A stretch of DNA of 64,000 nucleotides from Viscum album (lineage: Eukaryota; Streptophyta; Magnoliopsida; Santalales; Viscaceae). The stretch lies in the NCBI GenBank assembly GCA_963277665.1, contig OY728143.1, forward strand, positions 229,639,591-229,703,590, in the 5' to 3' direction. A model generated the notes under the pieces. It saw only the letters and a list, made by a program, of their open reading frames with translations. It had not been told where the DNA came from and made no database searches. Both the position numbers and the translations under genes were made by a program. The first letter of the stretch is position 1, and every line of letters begins with the position of its first letter. Below, one piece after another: positions 48,060 to 58,973 of this stretch.

Positions 48060-48600
48060 ACCCCCAACGACCCTGACAAAGAAAATGGCGCTGCCCTGTG
48101 GCCACCGTGCCGCTTGTGGCCACCGTCGTCCGCGGCCCCCGCCATCTGCGGCCTCTGCCGTCCGCGGCCGGTGCCACCCCTCACCCTCGCGCCATCCGAA
48201 ACTCTACCGCCCCACGGCTCCGCTTCCCCGCAGCCCCCCCGCACCGCCCGCAACCACATTGCGCCGTCCGTGGCCCCGCCGCACCGCCCTGCGGCCTCGT
48301 TGCCTTTGGCTCCCCATGCCGCCGTGTGGCCTCGCCGACCGCTGCTCCCGCTGCGCCCACGCCCCCCGTGCCTCTCCCTGGCCTCGCCGCCCACGATTTC
48401 CCATGCCTCCCCTTGGCCTCGCCACCCATGGCCCCGCTGAGCCACCCACGACCCCACTATGTCATCCTGCCACTCCGCCGTCCGCGGCCCCGCTGCGCTG
48501 CCCCGTGGCTTCGCCACCCTCACGGCCCCACACCCTCCGCACCGCCGGACCGGGCCGCCTAGTGGGCCAGGCCGCACCACGGGTCGGTCTGGACATAGCG
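48060..48600 (+). repeat. GC-rich, CpG-rich low-complexity island in element C 3' LTR
   Basis: About 540 bp built from short GCCCC, CCGCGGCC and GCCACC words, visibly far above the composition of the rest of the window and full of intact CpG. Because it has few A or T, open frames run through it on both strands (for example 47783-48622 minus and 47907-48440 plus), but all are Pro/Ala/Arg- or Gly/Arg-rich low complexity and none is supported as a gene. It is missing from the 5' LTR. Confidence 0.85.
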
Positions 48601-49057
48601 GGTTAGGCTGGTTTGACCCCAATCGGGTCTGTCTGACCGAGTCGGACTGGAACCAGATCCACTACGACCAATTTATGCTCTTTTGGCCATAACTTTGGCA
48701 CCGAATGTTTGTTTGACGAACCGTCAGTGGAGCTGGAAACCTTGGAGCGTGTCGGTCCCCTTGAGTATACCCCAAATGAGTTTTGGGTAATGTTGAGGTA
48801 TGGTCGGGTTGGATCGAGATCAAATCCAACCTGGCCCCGAGGACTAAAATGATAATAACTCACAGACCGGGCATCCGATTGATGAAAAGTCTATTGCGAT
48901 GAGACCCCTATTATGTGGCTGTCCTTTGAGATGCATCTTCATGAGACTTCATGTAAGTTCTAGTATCGACCAGTGGCTTGTGTAGTGGATCCTCCTGGAG
49001 ATGAGCAAGCCTAGTGCGGGAACCCAGTAGCTATCTGTGACGTGAAGAATGAAGAGC

Positions 49058-49244
49058 GATCATGTGTGGGTCAGCACCGAATGATCCTTTATGGGTCAGC
49101 ACCGAGCGATCTTGTGTGGGTCAACACTGAGCAATCCTGTGTGGGTCATCACCGAGCGATCCTATGTGGGTCAGCACCGAGGGATCTTGTGTAGGTCATC
49201 ACCGGGCGATCTTGTGTGGGTCAGCACTTAGGGATCCTTTGTGG
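49058..49244 (+). repeat. 25-bp minisatellite in element C 3' LTR
   Basis: Seven consecutive units of GATCTTGTGTGGGTCAGCAC plus five more bases (usually CGAGC) start at 49058 and keep exactly 25 bp spacing, followed by a partial eighth unit at 49233. Units differ by one to four bases. There are no unique spacers between repeats, so this is not a CRISPR array. Confidence 0.9.
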
Positions 49245-50105
49245 ATATGCCTCTTAACAGAGTAAGATGATTCAGTAGTTACATATAATCATCTTTACTA
49301 TTGTACCTTAAGTTATAACTGGTGTGAGCTAAGTCAGTACCTGTGTGGTTCTTTCCTTCTTGGTAATACTTTGGTGGCATTCTTCTCTGTGGCGTACCTG
49401 TGTGGTACTTACCTTCAGGGTAATCCTTCCTTAGTGGAACATTTGAGCTTGGGTATTCTGAGTTGGACTCTGTGTTTTTTCATGATTGAGATGGGTATAC
49501 TTGATAACATAGGTATATGTATGGGAATATAACTAAGTAGGGTTGTCAGTTGATACATGATTTGTGGTTTATCCTTTGTGGATTTTTTGAGGCCTTGGGG
49601 GTCTCAGGGTCCCTACTGAGTATCGTCATACTCACCCCTGCACGGGCTATGCCCGCACTTCATTGTGTTTGGTGGAGATGATGGATAACGCTGACTGAGG
49701 ATGAGAGTACCAGGACCGTAGGTAGCTCTAAGGTGGATGTTTGATAAGGAAAACCTCAGAGATGAAAGTTCATGAGCTGTACCTACACTTTAGTTAGGAT
49801 TCATGGGGGATGATCCATAAGCTTCTTTTCACCTATCAGTTGTCTTGTACTTTCCAGTTTTCTTTGTAATTTCTAGTTGGGCTTGTATTCTGGCCCATTT
49901 TTCTTACTGTACTTGCACTATTTACTATATAGTTTTCTTGTGTTCGTATCTTGCTATGTGCTTGGTCGTGTGTGTTTATGGGTTATAAAGGAAATGCCTT
50001 CCCAGTATTAGGGAATACCACTTCGGTGCTAGTCTCCGGCCCCTAGCCTATAGAAGGCGGGCTTGGGGTAGTCACGACACGGGCCCCGGGGGATGAGTCA
50101 TGACA

Positions 50106-50110
50106 ATATA
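50106..50110. repeat. Right target-site duplication of element C (ATATA)
   Basis: Matches 41824-41828. Element D integrase sequence resumes immediately after it. Confidence 0.85.
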
Positions 50111-50950
50111 AATATTTTTTACTCCTAGTATGTATAGAGAACATAGATCTATGAGCTTCACCCATCAGATCCTTTATTTCTGTAATAGATGGAACACATA
50201 GTCTTGTACGAAATTTTAGTACACCTTCTTGATCAATATTGAACTCCAGAAACTTCTCATCCTTCACAGCCTCAAACTTATTTTGTAACAAAGGATCTTC
50301 TTTATGAGACTTCTTGATCATATCTAGTAATGATGGTTAATAAATCATTTGGGTTAATGTTGATGATGTCCCTTACCTTATAATTATCTTGTCCATCTTT
50401 ACTAGGTTATTGATAAAAGTATCTCTTTTAATCCTCATCATGAATAGAACATCTTTGTCTTTCCTAATTAATGCAACAATGACATTGTTTGCTCTTCCGA
50501 GATGATAATGAATTGAACAATCATAGTTCTTAATAAGTTCCAACAATCTATTTTTTCTCATGTTCAATTACATTTGTTTGAAAATATAATTCAAACATTT
50601 ATGGTCAGTGTATATATCACATTTCTCCCCATAAAGATAGTGCCTTCATATCATTAGAGCAAAAATTACCACAGTCAGCTCCAAATCATGTTTAGGATTT
50701 TTCTTCTCATGATTCTTCAACTATTGAGATGCATAAGCAATGGATTTTTATTTTTTTCATCAAGAAACACCCTATCCCTTTTATTAATGCATCACTAAAA
50801 ATAACAATTCCTTCTCCCCTTGAGATAAGGGTTAACACAGGTCCATTAAACAATCACTTCTTCAGCTCTTGGAAACTTTCATCACACTCCATTGTCTAGA
50901 TGAACTTGAACCCTTTTCGAGTGAACATAGTTAATGTATTAGAATGTTGG
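50106..50950 (-). pseudogene. Element D RNase H and integrase N-terminus
   Basis: Minus strand. The RNase H end is at about 50567-50440: Arg-Leu-Leu-Glu-Leu-Ile-Lys-Asn-Tyr-Asp-Cys-Ser-Ile-His-Tyr-His, the chromovirus landmark just before the Ala-Asp-Ala-Leu-Ser segment, which is altered here. The integrase then starts: Glu-Ala-His-Arg-Ser and Ser-Ile-His with the two zinc-binding His (about 50150-50115). The frame is cut at 50106 by element C, and the Cys half of the motif lies at about 41740. Confidence 0.8.
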
Positions 50951-51720
50951 GAAAATGTTTCACAAACCTCCTATAATATCCCGCTAATCCAAGGAAACTA
51001 TGAAACCTAGTTATTTTATTTTGTTGAAGAAAATCCTTTACAACCTCTATCTTTTTACAGGGTAAATTGTGATACCTTCATTGGTTATAACTTTCCCTAA
51101 GAAATAAAGTTTTTATTACCAAAATTCACATTTTCTGAACTTTCCAAAAAATCCACTCCTTCCGTAGAGTTCTCAAAAAAACCCTTAGTTGATCCTCATG
51201 CTCCTCGCGACTCTAGGAATATATTAGAATATCATCAATAAAAACTACCACAATGTTATCAAGGTATTTCTTAAAGACTCTATTCATCAAATCCATAAAA
51301 ATAGAAATTTTATTAGTCACTCCAAAGTGCATAAATAAAAACTCATAATACCCATATATTCATCAGAAGGATTTTTTTGGAATATCTTCTTTCTTCACCC
51401 TAAATTGATGATAACCCGATTGAAGATCAATCTTAGATAAGAATTGAGCCCCACTATGTTGGTCAGGTAAGTCATAAATTCTTGGAATATGGAATTTTTT
51501 TTCCACAGTGATCATGTTCAGTTCTCTATAATCAATGCATATCCGCATTGACCAATCCTACTTCATCAGAAAGAGAATAGGTGCTCCCTAATGAGACTCA
51601 CTCAGTCAGATAAAACCCTTCTCCAAAATATATTGGAGTTGTTTCTCTAATTCCTCCAGCTCCACATTTTCCATCCTATATGGTGTCTATGAAATCGGAT
51701 GGGATCCAGGTATGAGTTCA
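50951..51720 (-). pseudogene. Element D reverse transcriptase
   Basis: Minus strand. An uninterrupted 61-codon stretch (51548-51363) carries Arg-Ile-Cys-Ile-Asp-Tyr-Arg-Glu-Leu-Asn and Ser-Lys-Ile-Asp-Leu-Gln-Ser-Gly-Tyr-His, including the first catalytic Asp. The YVDD box at 51231-51242 reads Phe-Ile-Asp-Asp, so both metal-binding Asp are kept, followed by Ile-Leu-Ile-Tyr-Ser. Stops lie on both sides. This is the best-preserved RT in the window. Confidence 0.85.
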
Positions 51721-52240
51721 ATGGAGAACTCTACCTCTAATTTCTGGGGGAGGTTTGGGTAACTCCTCTAGAAACTCGTCAATGTATTCCCGGACGATGT
51801 GAATATTTTATATCCTTATACTCTCATTTCCTTCTTCTTATTAACCAATAAAATATATTTATAAGGACAAATGAGGTTTTTATAATTAACAATCAGGTTG
51901 AGATATCTCTTCTGGGATGATTATTGTAGGTTTTCCATTCAAGACTACTATGATTTCGTTGCTTCTAAATTTGATCTTTGCATTATACATTGAGATCCAG
52001 TCCATACCTAGTATAGTATTGAATTCTATCATGGGAATGACTATTATATTTTCAATAATATTGTTCTCAATAAAGTAAATAATAGAGTTTCTAAACACTG
52101 ATGATTCTTGGATTATCCCACTAGGAGTCTTGACTGATAACTCTACTTTTAGAAAATCAAGGGATGATTCTAAATTCATTGAAAACATGGAGAAAATAAT
52201 GAAATGTGTAGAACTAGAATCATACAAAGTAATTAATAGA
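51721..52240 (-). pseudogene. Element D protease, active site altered
   Basis: Minus strand, open from 52227 to 51886 (113 codons). It starts with Leu-Tyr-Asp-Ser-Ser-Ser-Thr-His-Phe where chromovirus protease has Asp-Ser-Gly-Ala-Thr-His: the catalytic Asp is present but the essential Gly is Ser. The second landmark, Ile-Leu-Gly-Met-Asp-Trp-Ile-Ser, is at about 52020. It cleaves the polyprotein in active relatives. Confidence 0.8.
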
Positions 52241-53398
52241 TTTTAGAGAACAACATGAGTACCTTCCACCACATCATTTGGTGATTTAACTTTAGCCATG
52301 GTGATTTCAAAAGTACAACCTTGTTCCCTTGGCCTTTGCTGAGGTTGATGGTGATTACCCTCCACTGCCCTCAAATTTGGATAGTAATTGGAAAATATCG
52401 CATGTTTTCCACACATATAACATTGGAAATCATGTAGGGACAACCCCATCTTCCCCTTGTTGTTAGTGTTGGAAATTTTAGGCTTCTCCTCACTATGACA
52501 GTTCTGTGCGATATGGCCATATCGTCCACACATGTAGCACTTCCCACTCCCAAGTAGGAAGTTCCATAAATTATTTTCCCCACATTTATTATATGTTGGA
52601 CATTAAAATTGATTTCCTTATATTCCCTTATTTAATCTCCTCCCTAATCTTGGTTCTATTGATCTCTTCTTGTCATTGGATTTACGAGACCACTACGCCT
52701 CACTAAACACTAGTTCGACCTTCATTGCACTCCATACGATCTCGTCATAGCTATCATAGTCTCGGATGGATATATTATTCCCCATATGAGGTCTCAATAC
52801 ACTAAAGAATCTATCAACCTTCCCATAAGATCCTCGAAAAATCTTGAGGTATAACAGGAACGTCTTGTGATGTTCATCTCGTAGCATCAAACCGATTCAT
52901 TCTTTTTCTGCTCCAGCTCGAGAAACTCCATATCCATTTTTTTCTCACAGAACGAGGGAAATACTTATTAAAGAAGATCCCTATGAACTCTTCCCACTCC
53001 ATATATTCAACCTCAACTCATTTACTTGTGTTTTTAATTATCTCCCACCACTAATCAGCTTATCCCTCTATGTGGTAAATCACCATGGTGACCTTCTCTT
53101 ACTCTGAACAAGAGTGCATAGAAATGATATTCTCTATAGAGCTGATCCACTATCAAGTAATCAATGGGTAGGTTGATCCACTAATGGTTGGGGGTCTTTG
53201 ATGTATAAAGGACTAAATAAAATGTTGTTCCGTACACGGTGAGATCAGTCACTCACCTTGATTTAAGTTATTTCCCATAACTTGAGTCAGTTGGTTAATC
53301 ATTCTCAAGAAATTTTCCATTCCGGCTTCCATCAGAGGACTGTCAGCACATAGTTCATTGTAGTCACCATTGACACAGTTACACCTATTTCTAACCAT
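52241..53398 (-). pseudogene. gag: Element D gag with CCHC zinc knuckle
   Basis: Minus strand. The start ATG is at 53396-53398 (Met-Val-Arg-Asn-Arg). The N-terminal part contains Gly-Met-Glu-Asn-Phe-Leu and, after a frameshift, Met-Ile-Asn-Gln-Leu-Thr-Gln-Val. The capsid-like core is seen around 52890-52693 (Val-Asp-Arg-Phe-Phe and further). The zinc knuckle Cys-Tyr-Met-Cys-Gly-Arg-Tyr-Gly-His-Ile-Ala-Gln-Asn-Cys (about 52538-52497) is intact in its Cys and His. A second, partial knuckle-like Cys-Tyr-Met-Cys-Gly-Lys follows at about 52425. The protease frame begins just downstream. Confidence 0.8.
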
Positions 53399-53552
53399 TT
53401 TATAAAAGAATAAGACCTTAGTGAGAAACTTATATCATTTATTTATCTTTAAACTATAAAGTATTTTTAGGTCTTAAAACAACATTCTTAATGAATTAAA
53501 TTTCTCTATAAATCCTTTATAATTATTTATAAAATCTTTGTGATTAACCAAA

Positions 53553-53720
53553 CATATCCCCAGGGAGTGTCAAACTAGAAGTACATCAAGGCCCATCGTC
53601 ATGTACCAGGATACCCCGAGTCATGCCTAAAACACTTTGTCGGAGTTTTCACTTCTCGGTACATCTATGTCAGAGCCAAATCCACTTTTTCCTATCCAAA
53701 CAAGGATTTATTTGTTCAGA
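53553..53720 (-). other. Element D leader block conserved with element A
   Basis: Matches 9428-9620 (see there). It lies about 150 bp upstream of the gag start on the minus strand. In A the primer-binding site follows about 120 bp further; here no such site can be read, which places the truncation of D near 53750. Confidence 0.55.
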
Positions 53721-53750
53721 AACCACTTACATAATATTTCACCAAAATAA

Positions 53751-55453
53751 AAGATTTTTTTAATATATTTAAAATTTTCTAGAACAATTTACAAGGGATA
53801 CAAGTGTCAATTTTTTTATTTCAAAGGTGATGGCACAATTAAAAGAGAAAAATGGTATTTTTGATCAATCCCCAACCAAAAAATTTAAAATATAATTACA
53901 AATTTTATTTAACCCACAATCACTTAGATTTTTTACTTTTAAAACATTTTTTCTATTATTAAAAAATTTTACATAAACAATTAAATGTTAATTTCTAAAT
54001 ATAAATTGGTTATTATTATCATTTTTTATATTGTATTACATTATGGAAATACAATTTTTAAAATAAAAATTATACTTGTAGAACAATTAGTTTTTTCATT
54101 AGTGAAAAAATATCATACAAACCCACTTTTAGAAAAGTGAGTTTATTTGTGTAAAAAAATGTTTAGGAAAAAACTAACAATATATCTTATTTCTTAGAAA
54201 TTATTATGTTTTTTATAAAAAATATGGATTATATGGATTACATGTAAATTCAATATAGAAATATATATTATGATATAATAATTAGTTAACTAAATAATAG
54301 TTTTTTAATTAGAATAATTGATTACACCTGTTTTGAAATATTAATCATGAAATTAATATAATCATCATATTATTTTTAAATAAATTTATTTACCCCCTAT
54401 ATCATTAGTTATTGATAAAAAAATTATTTATTATATAATTAACACTTTGAATAAGATAAATTCCAAAACACTACAGTTTTTTGTGAAAATAATAATTTTC
54501 AATATTCACCAGAAAGTAAACTATTTGAGAATAGATAAAAAAAATTTCATAGTGTAATTATGATATTATGAATAAAATATATATTTAATTTCATAAATTC
54601 TAAATAATATAAATTAATATTTTTTATTTAAATGAAAATTCAAAATGATAATAAAAAATAGTTTTATAAAATACGGTTCTTAAAAATTATTTGTAAGCAA
54701 TATGTTTTCTTAATAATTTATAATTGGAAATAATTTAGAAATAATTTTAAATATATTAAAATATTATATATTTTCATTATAATTATATGAAACTGGTTAA
54801 TTGAATTTAGAAATATTTTAAGCAGGTAATTGTGGGTTTGAAATATCTTTAAATATTAAATCATATTATTTATTTTTCTTATAAATTTGAACAAATTTTA
54901 CTTAGTTAATATCTATTTATTTACTAAAGGATTTATTATTCTTATAATTTTCTTAATTATATTAATTTAATAAACTGTGGATCAATTTAGTTCATTGGTT
55001 CATTTAGAAAAACAAATTAACACATTAGTTTTACTTAAAGGAAATATATATAGTAAAATATAGTGGGGTTATAAAGGCCGCATGCATGGTCATTAAAAAT
55101 AATAGAAAGCCATTTTTATGTAGAATCCCCCCCATAGGATGTCACACCAATTAACATGTTAGTGTTAACATTATATAAAATATAATGCCACTTTAATTTA
55201 AACAATACATACATTTACTAGATTAAAAACAATATGGTCCATTTGATTGTCCAGGTAAATATTTGGATAATTATCCACTTTTATATAATGTAAAAAATTA
55301 TAATGAGGAAATTGATCATGACTAGGGTATTTAAATTAATATATGAAATGTGGAATCTGGGAAATATCACAATCATATAAGATATAATATCCTTTTTATA
55401 ATTGAGCCTCACAATTCTCAAGAATCCATCACGGCTTCTTATATATACATGGA
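53751..55453. other. Unassigned, extremely AT-rich stretch
   Basis: Should contain the primer-binding site and 5' LTR of D if the element were complete, but I could not align any of it to the 3' LTR at 38240-40913. It has long A/T runs, no LTR end and no usable open frame. It may be host DNA brought in by a deletion, or another very old element. Confidence 0.45.
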
Positions 55454-56140
55454 TTTTTTTTTATAAACAAACTGAGATCCTACTAAGAAAAGAAAAACCC
55501 CTATATTAGTAGAAAGGAAAACTTACACAAGTCTGAAAGAAGAATATTTACAAAGATCCTTCCTATATAGAGGAAGAAGATTATCTAGCACATGATCCAT
55601 GCAAAGATAATCATTACCATTCACACCTTTATTAGCAAGCCCATCTACCAACACATTTGCCTCTCTATAACATGAGTAAAAAAGTGATCCTTTGAGTAAA
55701 GAGAATCCAAGAATCTAATCTAATGATTAGTGATCTTCCATGAAAGGTGAATGAACCTAATTTGTAAAGAAAATACAATAGCCATCGAATCACACTCAAT
55801 CCAAATCTTGTCCTAACCCCGTTATTCCACTTGCTCCAAAGCCACAATAACACCAAGCATCTCCACTTCAAGAGCGGAGGAAATACCACATGATCCATGA
55901 ATACATCCAAGAGAATTCCCCTGATAATCCCTAAAGATAGCACCAAAACTAGAGGGGCCCAGATTTCCCCTTGAAGCACCATCAGAGTTAACTTTAATCC
56001 ACCCACAAAAAGGTTCTTTCCATATGACTTCCATTGTCCCAAGAGGAGGCCGAAAATTACCTTTAATCTCAATACGATTCAACACAGATAAATCATGAAT
56101 TGAATTATAGAAAAACACACATTTAGAAAGATATCTTATA
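55454..56140 (-). mobile_element. 5'-truncated LINE: RNase H domain and poly-A tail
   Basis: Minus strand. The RNase H fold typical of plant L1-type LINEs and related proteins is present: Gly-Trp-Ile-Lys-Val-Asn-Ser-Asp-Gly-Ala-Ser (first Asp) and Ser-Ala-Leu-Glu-Val-Glu-Met-Leu (Glu) in an open 98-codon stretch at 56118-55822. After frameshifts come Glu-Cys-Asp-Ser-Met-Ala (second Asp) and Tyr-Arg-Glu-Ala-Asn-Val-Leu-Val-Asp-Gly-Leu-Ala (third Asp). All four catalytic residues are therefore visible. About 170 bp of 3' untranslated sequence follows, ending in a nine-base poly-A (poly-T at 55454-55462 on +). The endonuclease and RT are missing, the usual 5' truncation. Confidence 0.8.
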
Positions 56141-58973
56141 ATATTGTAAATATTTACATAGGGTCTTAGGTGATTAGTAATGTCACTTTATAATTATTTA
56201 TAATACTCGGTCATCAACTATTGAAAATGGATTTATGTATAATTATTTGAAAAAATCAGGGACCATAATGTATGAATGCACAACAACAGGAAGTAGGTGA
56301 CATAGTGAGGTAAAGAAAATGAATCTATGCATTAGGTAGGCAATGAATCATGGTATAAAATTTGTGTCATTTGGCTGGTATCATCAATATAGGGAAAATA
56401 ATACTTGAACATATCAACTGATAATACATATTTTTGTATCTCTGGTGTTGTATGAAGGGGTTCCTTATCTTTTGAATATGTACAGTTGTAAAATTATTAT
56501 TGTGAAACACAATCAATAGGTGATGCATTGTGGTGCCACACAGGCATGACCAAGGTGATAACACAAAATACAAAGGCGTTTGTCAAATCCAATCATATGT
56601 ATAATTTTTCACATGGATTTATGATGCAGGGAAGTGGGATGTCTTTCTAGGGTGAATCTATGGGTAGAAAAAAATAATGAATCATGGTGTGGAGATGTAG
56701 TATTCAGACAGGTAACATTATTTGATTTATTAAGATAAGGTGTGTCATAGTGTTAGACTAATGACATCGAAAAATTTAGGCTACTCATTCATTAATTCAA
56801 TTCATATAATTTATTACCCACTAAAATAAATTCACATAGGCCCTCTTCCCTCATGAAATAAAGACTTTAAGATATATTTTATAATAAAATAGGGCTTTTT
56901 GAGTTTTTCAATTACATATATGGTGGGATGAGACATGAGACACTATATTTATTTTCGTTATATATTGTTTTGGATTTCTAATATATTACAATTAAAATAT
57001 TGTATATTAATAATTTTAAATTATTATTTTTCTTTCTTCCCATTAAATAAATCATATATATTTAGGAAAATCAAGAAATCCTATAATGAATTTATTTTAT
57101 CATTGATGATTAATATTATGTCATATGTGATAAAGAAAATAGGATAACATAGATTTCATATAACAACTCATAATGTATCCCACTATCCCCTTTAACATGG
57201 TATTATTGTGGAATTTATTAAAGGCTTCCTTGGTGATAATGAAAAATATTACGGATAGATTATCCCATAGTCTCATACCACACATGGATTTATTGAATCC
57301 AAAAATATACCCCATCTATTAAATATAGAACCATATTTATAGAAAAAAAGAAAAAAAGAAGGTATCATGTTCATTTAGTAAAAATAATATTACATAATTT
57401 ATTTTGAATAATAATCCATAACATTTAGTCATATACCCTCACCATATGTACCTTGATATTAAAAATTCTCTCATATAGTTTCCATTTATATATCATAATA
57501 AATACCTTGTGATTGGGAAATTACATATTTGATATTTATCCTTTCCGAAAATACATACTATTTTTATGATATGAGGGAGTATTGGATCCTCAAAAGGTGG
57601 TAATTAATTTAGATCACAATGAACCTTTAAGAGATGTTTCACATTCAAATGAGTTAGAATTGATGAAACACATAATGATATTTCACCTCAAGAATCATAA
57701 TTAATGTCATCATAAAATCATAACTATTTAGTTTGGAACCACAAGTGAAATCATAAATAGTACCAACAATATCACTCTATATAATTCCCCATGTGAAATT
57801 GTAAAATGAAGATAGAAAAACATCAAGGCATGGAAAACTATCTTGATTGAGACCCCTAACACATTTAGATTTTCTTCTCCTTTACTGATCTCCAAAATCA
57901 TATTCTTTATTTATGTCATTGATAATTGAGGAATAAAGTACAAAAATATTTGGTAACATTGGTGTGGGAATACATAACATTGAATAATACCATTTTCATG
58001 AAGGTATAACCTATTTATTTTGATTATCTTATATTCAATAATATTAACATAAATATTAAAGGAACCATCCTATAGTTGGATGTCTATGTTCCCCTAGAAT
58101 TTTCTTATAGGGATATAGTAATGGACATACACAATATTATGGTCTCCCTTCCCCAACAATAGGGTTTTAGACTTATAATGTCCTTAAAATTTCAAATTAA
58201 TATGGTAATTTGATAATAACAACTATTTTCCCTCCAAATGGGAGTACAAATAATAACATCAGGACAAAAAATTAACTACATCAAGGACCTGATTCTAATA
58301 TAATGATAAACTAAATTATTAGGGATAACAATATTAACCTCTCAAAATCATCATATATTTTCCTAAATACCTTTCATTTTTTATAAATCTTCTTATTGAC
58401 TATAAATCATTTGAATTTATCCAGGTTTTTTGAAATTTTTAGAGGAAGTTTCCTTGTATAGTCTACTATTTGATGAAACAAAACCTCATCTTGTAGGAGG
58501 AAAACCAAAAGTTAACTCATTATTAGGGAGTAATCATCTTGGATATATGATAAATGATTAAACATAATATCCATGAAATGGTTGAGTCCTGGAGTGTTCA
58601 TAAGGAACCTTTCTAATTTTACCATGGTCCCAATGTAGTCTCTTTTATCATTACACCATCTTAAAATTTACGTAGAATAAAAAAATGTGTTTATTAGATT
58701 CCAAAAGTATAATAAAATTTAATAGATATTCTTCCATATGGGTTAACTTTTTGGTTTCTAAGGGTTTGAAGATAGTGTGGAAGTCACCCCAACTATAAGA
58801 CATGGAATTTTGTTTGTATTGAAGGAGGAGGGGATTTCTGAAAAGAATGTCCTGACTTGAACCAAATCAGGTATTGAGTTGCAACAACCCCAAGATTGAC
58901 TCCATAGGCTAGGGATTATGATAATCCCAGAATTGAATATACTAAATGTGGGTGCTTTACCTATGTAACAATA
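56141..58973. other. Unassigned AT-rich DNA between LINE and element F
   Basis: Open frames are all under about 75 codons. None of those on 56367-56573, 56935-57147, 57121-57315 or 58758-58982 matches a family I recognise. A purine run at 57331-57360 and a GAGGGAGTATTGGATCC stretch at 57572 drew attention but could not be tied to an element. Confidence 0.45.

Larger units (their letters stand above)
41829..50105 (+). mobile_element. Element C: chromovirus-like LTR retrotransposon inserted in D
   Basis: LTRs at 41829-43205 and 46803-50105, ATATA duplications on both sides, a canonical initiator-Met primer-binding site, gag, PR, partial RT, INT with chromodomain-like tail, and a polypurine tract, all on the + strand. 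It is the youngest-looking element: CpG-richer and less broken. It lacks most of RT and all of RNase H, and its 5' LTR has lost about 1.9 kb, so it cannot transpose alone. It interrupts the integrase of element D. Confidence 0.9.
46803..50105 (+). repeat. Element C 3' LTR, full length (3.3 kb)
   Basis: Starts TGGAAAGAA and ends GAGTCATGACA, followed by the ATATA duplication. It contains, in order, the 43-bp hairpin repeats (47268), a GC-rich island (48060-48600), a segment with CTTTTGGCCATAACTTTGGC found widely in plant gypsy LTRs (48680), a 25-bp minisatellite (49058) and a CTACTGAGTATCGTCATACTCACCC block (49612) that corresponds on its strand to the GGGTGAG block of A and D. The transcription start and polyadenylation site were not located. 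Confidence 0.85.
38240..53750 (-). mobile_element. Element D: Tekay-like chromovirus, split by C, 5' LTR missing
   Basis: On the minus strand the order is leader, gag with a CCHC knuckle, PR, RT, RNase H, INT and a chromodomain-like tail, polypurine tract and 3' LTR. The order and the closing Trp-Glu-Pro-Asp-Glu-Ser motif are those of plant chromoviruses of the Tekay/Del type. Element C is inserted in the integrase zinc-binding region. The expected 5' LTR is not seen right of 53750, so the upstream end has been deleted or replaced. Without C the remaining sequence is about 7.2 kb. Confidence 0.85.

Noticed and set aside
47783..48622. 279-codon minus-strand frame and overlapping 154-177-codon plus-strand frames in the GC-rich tract
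   Set aside because: All three frames on one strand and several on the other are open at once because the tract has few A/T and so few stops. The products are Pro/Ala/Arg or Gly/Arg low complexity. It lies inside an LTR.
49058..49244. Regular 25-bp repeats resembling a CRISPR array
   Set aside because: Units are contiguous with no unique spacers, and the context is a plant retrotransposon LTR.
57121..57315. 64-codon minus-strand frame with a plausible amino acid mix
   Set aside because: No recognisable motif, no extension in either direction and no similarity to the elements in the window.
57560..57600. GAGGGAG followed by TATTGGATCC, resembling the polypurine tract and 3' LTR start of a Ty1/copia element
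   Set aside because: No copia RNase H or integrase could be read upstream and no second LTR was seen; the match is too short.
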